NCBI GenBank assembly: GCA_033283175.1
Contig: JAWMQM010000004.1
Span: 1 to 64,000, forward strand
Length of the DNA: 64,000 nucleotides
Source of the DNA: Pseudomaricurvus sp033283175
GTDB lineage: Bacteria; Pseudomonadota; Gammaproteobacteria; Pseudomonadales; Cellvibrionaceae
Direction: 5' to 3'
Position numbers and translations under genes: made by a program. This document shows positions 9,704-18,370 of this stretch, piece by piece. Within the stretch, counting starts at the first letter, position 1, and every line of letters starts with the position of its first letter. Below the pieces are notes generated by a model. The model ran no database searches. It was not told the DNA's origin and saw only the letters and a list, made by a program, of their open reading frames with translations.

Positions 9704-9985
9704 GTGGACCGTTCCGACATTGCCAAACTGGCGCATCTGGCACGCATCGAAATATCCGATGCTACCGTCGACGATGTGGCCCGCAGCATCACCGATGTAC
9801 TGAAACTGGTTGATCAGCTGCAGTCCGCCGACACCCAGGGTATTGCCCCCATGGCCCACCCCCTGGATGCGGTACAGCGCCTGCGCGCCGACCAGGTGAC
9901 CGAGGCGGATGTGCGCGATGCCTTTCAGGCTATCGCCCCCGCCACCGAAGACGGCCTGTACCTGGTACCCAAGGTCATTGATTAA
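9704..9985 (+). CDS. gatC: Asp/Glu-tRNA amidotransferase subunit C
   Basis: A 93-residue protein starting at GTG 9704 with GGAG 8 bases upstream. It shows the GatC features: IAKLAHLARIEI near the N-terminus and HPLD in the middle. GatC is a belt-like subunit that wraps GatA and GatB in the GatCAB complex. The complex converts misacylated Glu-tRNA(Gln) and Asp-tRNA(Asn) to the correct forms. First gene of gatC-gatA-gatB. Confidence 0.95.
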   Translation: MDRSDIAKLAHLARIEISDATVDDVARSITDVLKLVDQLQSADTQGIAPMAHPLDAVQRLRADQVTEADVRDAFQAIAPATEDGLYLVPKVID

Positions 9986-10044
9986 CCGGGCTCCTGCCCC
10001 GCTCTCTGCGCCGGAGTCGTCCGGCGCCTCCCAAGGGAAAACAC

Positions 10045-11499
10045 ATGCACAAACTGACCATTGCTGAGCTGATCCAAGGCTTGCGCAACAAGGACTTTTC
10101 CAGTGTTGAGCTGACCAGGCACTACCTGGATCGCATCAACCGACTCGACGCCACCTACAACAGCTACGTGACCGTCACCGAAGAGATCGCCCTGCAACAG
10201 GCCGCAGCGGCCGACGCGCGCCTGGCCGCCGGCAACGCCCCGGCACTGTGTGGCGTGCCCATCGCCCACAAGGACATCTTCTGCACCGAAGGCGTGCGCA
10301 CCAGCTGTGGCTCGAAAATGCTCGACAACTTCGTGCCCCCCTACAACGCCACCATCGTCGAAAACTACCTGCGCGATGGCGCGGTGATGCTGGGCAAGGT
10401 CAACATGGACGAGTTCGCCATGGGCTCCTCCAACGAAACCAGCTACTACGGGCCGGTGAAAAACCCCTGGGATACCAACTGCGTACCCGGCGGCTCTTCC
10501 GGTGGTTCCGCTGCCGCTGTGGCCGCCCACCTGGCGCCCGGCGCCACCGCCAGTGACACCGGCGGTTCCATTCGCCAGCCCGCCAGCCTCTGTGGCCTGA
10601 CCGGCATCAAGCCTACCTACGGTCGCGTATCCCGCTGGGGCATGATCGCTTTTGCTTCCAGCCTGGACCAGGCCGGTGTGCTGACCCGCACCGCAGAAGA
10701 CGCCGCCATCATGCTCAACGCCATGACCAGCTTCGACGACAAGGACTCCACCTGCGTCGACGAGCCCCTGAGCGACCACACGGCCAGCCTCAACGAGCCA
10801 CTCAAGGGACTGCGCATCGGTATGCCGGAGCAGTATTTTGGTGAAGGCCTCAACCCGCAGACGGCTGAACGTGTACACGCCGCCATCGCCGAATTTGAAA
10901 AACTGGGTGCGACCGTCAAAAGCATCAGCCTGCCCCACTCGGCGCTGTCAGTACCGGCCTACTACGTGATTGCACCGGCAGAGTGTTCCGCCAACCTGTC
11001 GCGTTTTGACGGTGTGCGCTATGGCCACCGTTGCGACAACCCGAAAGACCTGGAAGACCTCTACAAGCGCTCCCGCGGTGAAGGTTTCGGCGAGGAAGTG
11101 AAGCGTCGCATCCTGGTGGGCACCTACGCCCTCTCTGCCGGTTACTACGACGCCTACTACCGCAAGGCGCAACAGGTACGTCGTCTGATCAAGCAGGATT
11201 TTGTCGATGCCTTTGCCGATGTTGATGTGGTGATGGGCCCGACCGCCACCTCACCGGCATTTGCGTTTGGCTCCAAGGGCGACGACCCGGTGGCCATGTA
11301 TCTGGAAGATATTTACACCATCGCCACCAACCTCGCCGGCCTGCCCGGTCTCTCCATTCCCTGCGGACTGGTGGACAACAAACCGGTGGGACTGCAGATC
11401 ATTGGCAACTACTTCAGTGAAGCCAAACTGCTGAACGTGGCGCACCAGTTCCAGCAGGTGACCGATTTCCATCAGCAGACCGCACCCGGTATTGAATAA
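10045..11499 (+). CDS. gatA: Asp/Glu-tRNA amidotransferase subunit A
   Basis: A 484-residue amidase-signature protein. The Ser-cisSer-Lys triad is visible: Lys in GVPIAHKDIFCTEGVRTSCG (about residues 72-91), and the GGSSGGSAAAVAA signature followed by the catalytic serine in SDTGGSIRQPAS. GatA frees ammonia from glutamine and channels it to GatB. It starts at ATG 10045 after AAGGG. It lies 59 bases after gatC. Confidence 0.97.
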   Translation: MHKLTIAELIQGLRNKDFSSVELTRHYLDRINRLDATYNSYVTVTEEIALQQAAAADARLAAGNAPALCGVPIAHKDIFCTEGVRTSCGSKMLDNFVPPYNATIVENYLRDGAVMLGKVNMDEFAMGSSNETSYYGPVKNPWDTNCVPGGSSGGSAAAVAAHLAPGATASDTGGSIRQPASLCGLTGIKPTYGRVSRWGMIAFASSLDQAGVLTRTAEDAAIMLNAMTSFDDKDSTCVDEPLSDHTASLNEPLKGLRIGMPEQYFGEGLNPQTAERVHAAIAEFEKLGATVKSISLPHSALSVPAYYVIAPAECSANLSRFDGVRYGHRCDNPKDLEDLYKRSRGEGFGEEVKRRILVGTYALSAGYYDAYYRKAQQVRRLIKQDFVDAFADVDVVMGPTATSPAFAFGSKGDDPVAMYLEDIYTIATNLAGLPGLSIPCGLVDNKPVGLQIIGNYFSEAKLLNVAHQFQQVTDFHQQTAPGIE

Positions 11500-11572
11500 A
11501 CGGCAATTGAAACAGTAAGCAGCGCGGCCGGCGTATCCGGCCCGCAAGTCGTCTGATACGAGAATCAAGACT

Positions 11573-13024
11573 ATGCAATGGGAAACCGTTATCGGCCTGG
11601 AAGTGCACGTGCAACTGGCCACCAAAACCAAAATCTTTTCCGGCGCCAGCACCGCGTTTGGTGCCGCGCCCAACACCCAGGCCTGCGCCATTGACCTGGC
11701 CATGCCCGGCACCCTGCCGGTGCCCAACGGCGAAGCCTTCCGCTTTGCGGTGATGTTTGGCCTCGCCATCGACGCCGAGATCGGCACCCGCTCGATGTTT
11801 GAGCGCAAGAACTACTTTTACCCGGACCTGCCCAAGGGCTACCAGACCACCCAGCTGGAAGCGCCTATCGTTGGTACCGGCCATGTGGAGATCCAGCTGG
11901 CCGACGGCAGCAGCAAGTCGATCCGCATTCACCATGCCCACCTGGAAGAGGACGCGGGTAAATCCCTGCACGAAGACTTTCATGGCATGTCCGGCATCGA
12001 CCTCAACCGCGCCGGCACCCCGCTGATCGAAATCGTCTCCGAACCCGACATGAGCAACGCTGAAGAGGCGGTGGCCTTTGCCCGCAAGCTGCACTCCATC
12101 GTCACCTCACTGGGCATCTGCGACGGCGACATGTCCCAGGGTTCCATGCGTTTTGATGTGAACATCTCCGTGCGCCCCAAGGGCCAGGAAGAGTTCGGCA
12201 CCCGCACCGAGACCAAGAACCTCAACTCCTTCAAGTTTATGGAAGACGCCATCAAACTGGAGGTGGAGCGCCAGATCGAACTGATCGAGGACGGCGGCAA
12301 GGTCATCCAGGAAACCCGCCTCTACAACGGTGACACCCGCACCGCCCGCTCCATGCGCAGCAAGGAAGAAGCCAACGACTACCGCTACTTCCCCTGCCCT
12401 GACCTGCTGCCGGTGATCATCGACGAGGATTACATCGAAGCCATCCGCCAGGACCTGCCGGAACTGCCGGACGCCCGTCAACAGCGCTTCTCACGCGAGT
12501 ACGGCCTGTCCGACTACGACGCCGGCCTGATTGCCGCTGACGCGGCCACCGCCCACTTCTTCGAAGCCTGCGCCAAGGCCTGCGGCGACGCAAAACTGTC
12601 GGCCAACTGGATCATGGGTGACCTGGCAGCAAAACTGAACGCCGCCGAACTGACCATTCAACAGAGTCCGGTCTCCGGCGCCCTGCTGGCCGGCCTGATC
12701 ATCCGCATCAAAGACAACACCATCTCCAACAAGATTGCCAAGCAGGTGTTCGAGGCCATGTTCAATGGCGAGGGCGATGCCGATGCCGTTATCGAAGCCA
12801 AGGGCCTGAAGCAGATGTCCGATACCGGCGAACTGGAAAAGATCATCGACGAGGTGATCGCCGCCAACCCGGCCATGGTGGAAGACTGGCTCAGTTCCGA
12901 AGAGGACAAGCGCAAGAAGAAGATGGGCGGCTTTATGGGTCCCATCATGAAAGCCACCAAAGGCCAGGCCAACCCCGGCATGGCCAACCAGCTGCTGGAG
13001 AAGAAACTGCGGGAAAAACTCTGA
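11573..13024 (+). CDS. gatB: Asp/Glu-tRNA amidotransferase subunit B
   Basis: A 483-residue GatB/GatE family protein beginning MQWETVIGLEVHVQL, which is diagnostic. It contains the N-terminal kinase/transamidase core (PGTLPVPN, KNYFYPDLPKGYQTTQ, EDAGKS) and a C-terminal YqeY-like tail domain with GGFMGPIMKATKGQANP. GatB activates the misacylated tRNA by phosphorylation and amidates it. It lies 73 bases downstream of gatA. Confidence 0.97.
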   Translation: MQWETVIGLEVHVQLATKTKIFSGASTAFGAAPNTQACAIDLAMPGTLPVPNGEAFRFAVMFGLAIDAEIGTRSMFERKNYFYPDLPKGYQTTQLEAPIVGTGHVEIQLADGSSKSIRIHHAHLEEDAGKSLHEDFHGMSGIDLNRAGTPLIEIVSEPDMSNAEEAVAFARKLHSIVTSLGICDGDMSQGSMRFDVNISVRPKGQEEFGTRTETKNLNSFKFMEDAIKLEVERQIELIEDGGKVIQETRLYNGDTRTARSMRSKEEANDYRYFPCPDLLPVIIDEDYIEAIRQDLPELPDARQQRFSREYGLSDYDAGLIAADAATAHFFEACAKACGDAKLSANWIMGDLAAKLNAAELTIQQSPVSGALLAGLIIRIKDNTISNKIAKQVFEAMFNGEGDADAVIEAKGLKQMSDTGELEKIIDEVIAANPAMVEDWLSSEEDKRKKKMGGFMGPIMKATKGQANPGMANQLLEKKLREKL

Positions 13025-13079
13025 TACCCCACAGCAGATTCACTCTACCGGCTTACAGAATTATTTGAGGTATACCAAC

Positions 13080-13376
13080 ATGGCACTGAAGAAAGACAAA
13101 CAGAAAGTTCTCGGCGAAATCTTTGACGACGCCCGTATCAAATCCTTCCTGGAGTACGACGCCTACGGCGACATGAACGCCGATTACCACGTGCTGGAAA
13201 AGGCCTACCGCGGCATGAAGGCGGAAAACTTCGCCACCTTCGTCGGTTTCTTCAAGGAAGCGGGTCGCGATCTCAATGCCACCAACGGCGATGGCAAAAC
13301 CATCCTGCAGGTGGTGAGTGAGCATCGCCTGGGTGAAGAGTACGCCGACATCCTCAAGCAGGCCGGCGCACAGTAA
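13080..13376 (+). CDS. PA4642-like small conserved protein
   Basis: A 98-residue acidic, soluble protein beginning MALKKDKQKVLGEIFDD and ending DILKQAGAQ. It resembles the uncharacterised PA4642 family of Pseudomonas; I know no function for it. The ATG at 13080 has GAGG 11 bases upstream; an earlier in-frame ATG would add only five residues. Its stop lies 27 bases before cysZ, so both probably belong to the gatCAB transcript. Confidence 0.8.
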   Translation: MALKKDKQKVLGEIFDDARIKSFLEYDAYGDMNADYHVLEKAYRGMKAENFATFVGFFKEAGRDLNATNGDGKTILQVVSEHRLGEEYADILKQAGAQ

Positions 13377-13403
13377 TTCACCACCCACAGCAAGGAGCGG
13401 CCA

Positions 13404-14138
13404 GTGCCCAACCACCTGATCAACGGACTGACTTACCTGACCCGCGGTGCACAACTGATTGTGCACCCGCAACTGCGCTGGTTTGTGCTGGTGCCGGTAC
13501 TGATCAACATCGTGCTGTTCGTGATTCTCACCAGCATGCTGATCGGTCAGTTTGGCGCCGCGCTGGATTGGCTACTGGGCGGCCTGCCCGGCTGGCTGGA
13601 TTTTCTGGCCTGGATTCTGTGGGTGCTGTTCTCAATCGTGTTGCTGCTGGTCTATGGCTACAGCTTCAGCGTCATCACCAATATCATTGCCGCACCGTTC
13701 TACGGCGTACTGGCTGAGCGGACAGAAATCCTCATCAAGGGTTCGGGCCCCAAGCCGGAAACCCTGTTGCACATGATCCCCCGCACCCTCGGGCGGGAGA
13801 TGGTGAAGCTGTGGTACTTCATTGTACGCGGCGTGGCGATCCTGATCCTGAGCCTGGTGCTGTCGTGGATACCGCTGCTGAACTTCCTGATTCCGGTGAT
13901 CGTGTTTATCTGGGGCGCCTGGTCCATGGCGATCCAGTACGTGGACTACTCCGCCGATAACCACCAGCTGCCCTTCAGCAACATGCGCGACCGCCTCGCC
14001 GCCCGCAAATACACCAGCATCGGCTTTGGTGGACTGGTGATGGTGGGCACCATGCTGCCCCTGGCCAATATCTTTATCTTGCCCATCGCCGTGGTAGGCG
14101 GTACGGTTTTCTGGACCGAAGAGCTGGAAGACCTCTGA
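13404..14138 (+). CDS. cysZ: CysZ/EI24-family sulfate transport protein
   Basis: A 244-residue integral membrane protein with four strong hydrophobic segments (about residues 20-48, 55-95, 135-170, 205-235) and the N-terminal pattern GLTYLTRGAQLIVHPQLRWFVLVPV usual in CysZ (only part quoted here as motif: LIVHPQLRWFVLVP). CysZ proteins allow high-affinity sulfate entry for cysteine synthesis. GTG start at 13404 follows AAGGAG. It is convergent with the downstream hbdH. Confidence 0.85.
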   Translation: MPNHLINGLTYLTRGAQLIVHPQLRWFVLVPVLINIVLFVILTSMLIGQFGAALDWLLGGLPGWLDFLAWILWVLFSIVLLLVYGYSFSVITNIIAAPFYGVLAERTEILIKGSGPKPETLLHMIPRTLGREMVKLWYFIVRGVAILILSLVLSWIPLLNFLIPVIVFIWGAWSMAIQYVDYSADNHQLPFSNMRDRLAARKYTSIGFGGLVMVGTMLPLANIFILPIAVVGGTVFWTEELEDL

Positions 14139-14165
14139 CCCACCTTCCCGCACTGCGCCAGCGTG

Positions 14166-14948
14166 TCAGGTGGCGCTGTAGCCTCCATCCATCACCTGCA
14201 CGCTGCCGGTGACATTGCCACTGGCCGGGCCACACAGAAACACCGCCATGGCGGCGATATCCGCGGCGTCGGTAAAACGCCCGGTAGGCTGGGTACCCAG
14301 CAGCACCTCATCCATCACCTGCTGCTCCGTAATGCCACGGGCCCGGGCCGTATCCGCCAGCTGGTTTTGCACCAGCGGCGTCATCACATAACCGGGACAA
14401 ATGGCGTTACAGGTGACCCCGGATTTCGCCACCTCCAGCGCCACGGTTTTGGTCAGGCCCAGCACGCCGTGCTTGGCCGCCACATAGGCGCTCTTGTAAG
14501 GCGAAGCCACCAGGCCGTGAATGGAAGCGACGTTGATAATGCGCCCCCACCCGTTTTTCAGCATCCCCGGCAGCGTGCCCTGAATGGTGTGAAACGCACT
14601 GCTGAGGTTGATGGCGATAATCCGGTCCCACTGCTCCGGCGGAAATTCCGTCACCGGTGCCACGTGCTGCACGCCGGCGTTGTTCACCAGGATATCAATA
14701 CCGCCCAGCTGCTCTTGCGCGTCACGCAACATACCCGCGATCTCATCCGGGCTGGAAACATCAGCCGGTGAGTAACAGACCTTGATCGCGTAAGTACTCG
14801 TCAGTCTCTGGCGCAGCTGTTCTATCTCATCACTGTCCCCGAAGCCATTCAGCATCAGGTGACAACCGGAAGCCGCCAGGGCCTCAGCCACTGCCAGGCC
14901 AATACCGCTGGTGGATCCCGTCACCAGCGCCACTTTAGCTTGCAACAT
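14166..14948 (-). CDS. hbdH: 3-hydroxybutyrate dehydrogenase (SDR family)
   Basis: A 260-residue short-chain dehydrogenase. The cofactor motif TGSTSGIG lies at about residues 9-16, NNAG near 90, catalytic Ser in INVASIHG, and YKSAYVAAKHG carries Tyr and Lys. The segment ending PGYVMTPLVQNQL and overall length match bacterial D-3-hydroxybutyrate dehydrogenases, which oxidise 3-hydroxybutyrate to acetoacetate with NAD in PHB/ketone use. ATG 14948 has GGAG 8 bases upstream. The alternative ATG at 14954 overlaps the previous stop as TAATG. It is coupled to the upstream hydrolase gene. Confidence 0.9.
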   Translation of the reverse strand: MLQAKVALVTGSTSGIGLAVAEALAASGCHLMLNGFGDSDEIEQLRQRLTSTYAIKVCYSPADVSSPDEIAGMLRDAQEQLGGIDILVNNAGVQHVAPVTEFPPEQWDRIIAINLSSAFHTIQGTLPGMLKNGWGRIINVASIHGLVASPYKSAYVAAKHGVLGLTKTVALEVAKSGVTCNAICPGYVMTPLVQNQLADTARARGITEQQVMDEVLLGTQPTGRFTDAADIAAMAVFLCGPASGNVTGSVQVMDGGYSAT

Positions 14949-14953
14949 GCACA

Positions 14954-15859
14954 TTACTCCGTGGTCACTGCCAGGTCACAGGCAGCGAGAAATTCTTCAA
15001 TTGCGTCAAGCGCGTCGGGCTCGTCCAGCATCGGCGCGTGCCCTACTCCCGGCACGGTAACCGCCATCGCCGCAGGCACCTCCTGCTGCATTCGCACAAA
15101 GCAGGTCACCGACAGCAGGTCAGACAATTCACCCCGCAACAGCAGCAGCGGCACTTCCCGCAGCGTCTGGTAGAGCGGCCACAAATCCGGCGGTACCGCG
15201 TTGTCCTGATCGCTGTGAATGGGGGCTGCTATAGCCGGGTCGTAGGCGGCGACAGGCACACCCTGTTCGTTTTCGCGATACAAGCGGCGCGCCATAGCCT
15301 GCCACTGTTCATCGTTGTAGAACGGGAAGCAGACCTGATTCAGCTTGCGGGTATACGCCACCGCGTCATCCCAATTGCGGATCACCTGATCACGGCCGAC
15401 GTAACTCATAAGGCGTGCCAGTCCCGCCGGATCCACTTCCGGCCCCACATCATTGATCACCAGGCCGGCAATGCGCTGCGGCTGCTGGGCGGCCATCAGC
15501 ATACCCATCAAACCTCCCATGGAGGTGCCGATAACCACCACTTTTCCGATACCCAGTGCATCCAGCAGTTGCCACATATCCTGAACATAGGTGAGCGGCT
15601 GGTAGCGGCTATTGTCACTGTCCCACTGGGACAAACCCCGGCCGCGCTGATCCGGCACCAGCACCCGATAGCGATCGCAGAGCTGGTCTGCCAGCTGCTC
15701 AAAATCGGCGGAGTTACGGGACAAACCGTGCAGGCAGAGTACGGTTAGTGTGGCTTCGGCACGGCCCTGGCTTCCGGACCGTCCGGCGCCGGCATAATCG
15801 CGGGCGTAGAGCTGCAGCCCATCATTGACGCGGTAATAAAAATCGCTGTAGTTCTTCAT
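14954..15859 (-). CDS. Alpha/beta hydrolase
   Basis: A 301-residue alpha/beta-hydrolase-fold protein. It has LCLHGLSRNSADF for the oxyanion hole, DQRGRGLSQWD, the nucleophile elbow GTSMGG (Ser near residue 117) and GVGHAPMLDEPD with the catalytic His near the C-terminus. No signal peptide, so cytosolic. It is translationally coupled to hbdH (TAATG junction), which suggests a substrate yielding a 3-hydroxyacid, for instance a hydroxybutyrate ester or oligomer. That role is an inference. Confidence 0.88.
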   Translation of the reverse strand: MKNYSDFYYRVNDGLQLYARDYAGAGRSGSQGRAEATLTVLCLHGLSRNSADFEQLADQLCDRYRVLVPDQRGRGLSQWDSDNSRYQPLTYVQDMWQLLDALGIGKVVVIGTSMGGLMGMLMAAQQPQRIAGLVINDVGPEVDPAGLARLMSYVGRDQVIRNWDDAVAYTRKLNQVCFPFYNDEQWQAMARRLYRENEQGVPVAAYDPAIAAPIHSDQDNAVPPDLWPLYQTLREVPLLLLRGELSDLLSVTCFVRMQQEVPAAMAVTVPGVGHAPMLDEPDALDAIEEFLAACDLAVTTE

Positions 15860-15890
15860 GATCCCCAGACCCTGAATGGATAGGCGGCGG

Positions 15891-15929
15891 AAAAAAGCGG
15901 GGTTTCAGTACCCTGTTCCGAAACCCCGC
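15891..15929 (-). terminator. Rho-independent terminator of the TonB receptor gene
   Basis: A perfect 10-base stem GCGGGGTTTC/GAAACCCCGC (15897-15906 with 15920-15929) and a 13-base loop, followed on the minus strand by six T residues (15891-15896). It separates the receptor transcript from the downstream hydrolase-hbdH pair. Confidence 0.85.
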
Positions 15930-15960
15930 AAGCCACATCGATGGAGAGGATAAACGTCTG

Positions 15961-18198
15961 TCAGAAGGTATAGCCGAGGTTCAGGCTGACCGTCCTGGGG
16001 TTGCCGTAATAGGCAGTGATGGAATCCTCAAGGCCCAGTCCGGGGAAGTTGTAACCGCCCACCCGATACTCTTCGTCGGTGAGGTTCTTGCCGTGCAGGC
16101 CCACAGTCCAGTGCTCATCGGTGGAGTACCACACAGCGCTGGCATCCCAGAGGGTGTAACTCTTCTCATCCAGCGGTGACGCCGTGGCGAAGATCTGGGT
16201 TTCACTGCGGTAAGAAGCACCACCGGAGAGCACAATATCACCCAGATTGCCCAGCGAGCGGTTGTAGTTCAGGCGAATGGCGCCTGTCTTCTCCGGTGTA
16301 TTGGCGAACTCCCAAAGATCTGCAATATCAGTACCACCGGATTCCACCTTTTTGTACTCCGCATCCAGGTAACCCAGCATCACAGTGGCTGACAGGTTCT
16401 CGGTCAACTGGGCAATCGCTTCCAGCTCCACACCCTGGATCTCCGACTCACCGGCATTCAGCACAGAGCTGACGTAGTTGCTGCCACCGCCCACAGCTTC
16501 CTGCACGGTAACCTGCATATCGGTGTAATCGGAATAGAACACCGCGGCGTTCATGCGCACACGACCATCGGCAAATTCGGTTTTAGCGCCCACCTCCCAG
16601 GTGTCGACAATTTCCGGATCGAAACCATTAACCGTATTGGGGTTGACCGAGGCATCGCCGCGCATATCAAAGCCGCCGCTCTTGAAGCCCTGACTGTAGG
16701 AAGCGTACAGCAGGGTGTCATCATTCATGGTGTACTCGACGCCGACCCGGGGAGAGAACTCACTCCAGTCATTGTCGTTGGTGTAGTCGGTCAGCACCGC
16801 CAGAGACATCAGGTCCTGACCGCCCAGCTGCGAGGACATGCCGTCCACAAACAACTGCTCCTTGTAGACCTCCGCTTCTTTCTCGTCGTAGGTGTAGCGT
16901 CCACCCAGGGTCACCGACCAGGAGTCGTTGATGGCATAGGTGGCGTGCATATAAGCGGAGTAGCTGGTGGTATCCACGGTGCCCGCTGTGACAGCATCGA
17001 AGATACCCAGTGACGGATCGAAAGGACCTGCCACGTTGAAGGCGCCCAACAGCACATCAAAGGCACCCGAAGCCGAGCCTTCGTAGTAATAGAGGCCGGT
17101 CACCAGATTCAATTTGTCACCGGCATAAGTGAGCTGGAATTCCTGGGTGGTCTGGTCATCGTCGTAGATCGCCGGCACATGCACACTGGCCAACGGGGTA
17201 CTGTCAAAATCGATATTGGTAAAGGTTTCACCCTCGCGATAAGCACTGATGGACTTGAAGGTCCAGGCGTCGCTCAGGTCCCACTTCACCGTCAGTGACA
17301 CACCGGAGGTATCCACCGAGTTGTTGGTATCCATATCCGCCCAGGAGTCAAATACGTTTGATGGTGTTGGCAGATCGGGAACCAGCAGGCTGGGGGTCAT
17401 TCGATGACCACCCTTGGCGTTGGAGTTGTCGTTGGTCTTGTCAGCGTTCAGCAAAAACGCCAGGCTTTCGGTGGGCAGGAACTCCAGACTGACGCGGGCC
17501 GTTTCGATATCCTTGTTGTAGTTCTCTTCACCGTTCAGCAAAAACTCGCCGAAACCGTCGCGCTCAAACTTTGCCACGGACGCGCCAAACAGCAGCTTGT
17601 CCTGAATCAGTGGCAACTGTCCCGAGACCTTGAGATCGCGCTGGTCGTAGGAGCCCACAGTGCCGTTGATGCTCAACTCCGGCTCGCCGGTCAGGCGCTT
17701 GGTGACATACTTGACCGCACCACCGATGGTGTTCTTGCCGTACAGGGTACCCTGGGGGCCACGCAAAACCTCGATGCGCTCCACGTCGTAGACATCCAGC
17801 ACCCCACCCTGGGGGCGGGCGATATAGACATCGTCGATGTAAAGGCCAACGCCCGGCTCAAAGCCCCACAGGGGATCCGCCTGGCCGATACCACGCACAT
17901 AGGCGGTGAGTGTGGTGTTGGTGCCACGGCTCACCTGCATGGTGACGTTGGGAGCGCTTTTCTGCAGTTCGGTCACATCCTGCACGCCGGCATTTTCCAG
18001 GTCGGCGGCGCTGAACGCCGTTACCGCTACCGGTACATCCTGCAGGTTCTGCTCACGCTTCTGCGCGGTCACCACCACTTCTTCAAGGGCAATTTTTTTG
18101 GTTTGGGCTTGCGCCACGGCTGCGTCGGCGCCACAGAGTGCGGCGGCCACGGCAATAGCGCGGGCAAGGGGGTGCTGAACTAGAGAATAGTTTTTCAT
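15961..18198 (-). CDS. TonB-dependent outer-membrane receptor
   Basis: A 745-residue protein with a cleavable signal peptide (about residues 1-29, ending ADAAVAQA). The plug domain begins at EEVVVTAQKREQNLQDVPVA and carries LRGPQGTLYGKNTIGG. A C-terminal 22-strand barrel ends in the aromatic residue expected for outer-membrane insertion (LNLGYTF). The 'VVTAQKR ... LQDVPVAVTA' type is common in sphingomonads and marine gammaproteobacteria for organic substrates. The ligand cannot be told from sequence. The downstream terminator is clear, and operator-like palindromes lie in its promoter region. Confidence 0.95.
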   Translation of the reverse strand: MKNYSLVQHPLARAIAVAAALCGADAAVAQAQTKKIALEEVVVTAQKREQNLQDVPVAVTAFSAADLENAGVQDVTELQKSAPNVTMQVSRGTNTTLTAYVRGIGQADPLWGFEPGVGLYIDDVYIARPQGGVLDVYDVERIEVLRGPQGTLYGKNTIGGAVKYVTKRLTGEPELSINGTVGSYDQRDLKVSGQLPLIQDKLLFGASVAKFERDGFGEFLLNGEENYNKDIETARVSLEFLPTESLAFLLNADKTNDNSNAKGGHRMTPSLLVPDLPTPSNVFDSWADMDTNNSVDTSGVSLTVKWDLSDAWTFKSISAYREGETFTNIDFDSTPLASVHVPAIYDDDQTTQEFQLTYAGDKLNLVTGLYYYEGSASGAFDVLLGAFNVAGPFDPSLGIFDAVTAGTVDTTSYSAYMHATYAINDSWSVTLGGRYTYDEKEAEVYKEQLFVDGMSSQLGGQDLMSLAVLTDYTNDNDWSEFSPRVGVEYTMNDDTLLYASYSQGFKSGGFDMRGDASVNPNTVNGFDPEIVDTWEVGAKTEFADGRVRMNAAVFYSDYTDMQVTVQEAVGGGSNYVSSVLNAGESEIQGVELEAIAQLTENLSATVMLGYLDAEYKKVESGGTDIADLWEFANTPEKTGAIRLNYNRSLGNLGDIVLSGGASYRSETQIFATASPLDEKSYTLWDASAVWYSTDEHWTVGLHGKNLTDEEYRVGGYNFPGLGLEDSITAYYGNPRTVSLNLGYTF

Positions 18199-18312
18199 TG
18201 GTCTGAGCCTGCTCTGATTCGTTTTTATTCTTGGCGCCGGCTAAGGACGCCATGCTTTCAGTACATCGCCAGATTGCGCCGAGGAGTATGGCGCCACCAT
18301 GAATTGCATTTA

Positions 18313-18332
18313 AATTCATCACTTGATGAATT
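18313..18332. promoter_or_regulatory. Operator-like palindrome 1 (TonB receptor promoter)
   Basis: Perfect inverted repeat AATTCATCA-CT-TGATGAATT, 115-134 bases upstream of the receptor start. An almost identical block including flanks (TTTAAATTCAT ... GAATTGTCAA) recurs at 19925-19944 next to the tetR gene. Its size and symmetry suit a TetR dimer. Confidence 0.75.
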
Positions 18333-18345
18333 GTCAACGACTTTT

Positions 18346-18361
18346 TTCATCAGATGTTGAA
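18346..18361. promoter_or_regulatory. Operator-like palindrome 2 (imperfect)
   Basis: TTCATCA-GA-TGTTGAA, one mismatch between arms, centred about 31 bases from palindrome 1. The same half-site (TTCAtCa) suggests a second, weaker site for the same regulator. Confidence 0.55.
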
Positions 18362-18370
18362 TAAATATTT

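Noticed and set aside
9982..10938. 318-codon minus-strand frame opposite gatA
   Set aside because: Antisense to gatA with repetitive Gly/Val/Ala composition.
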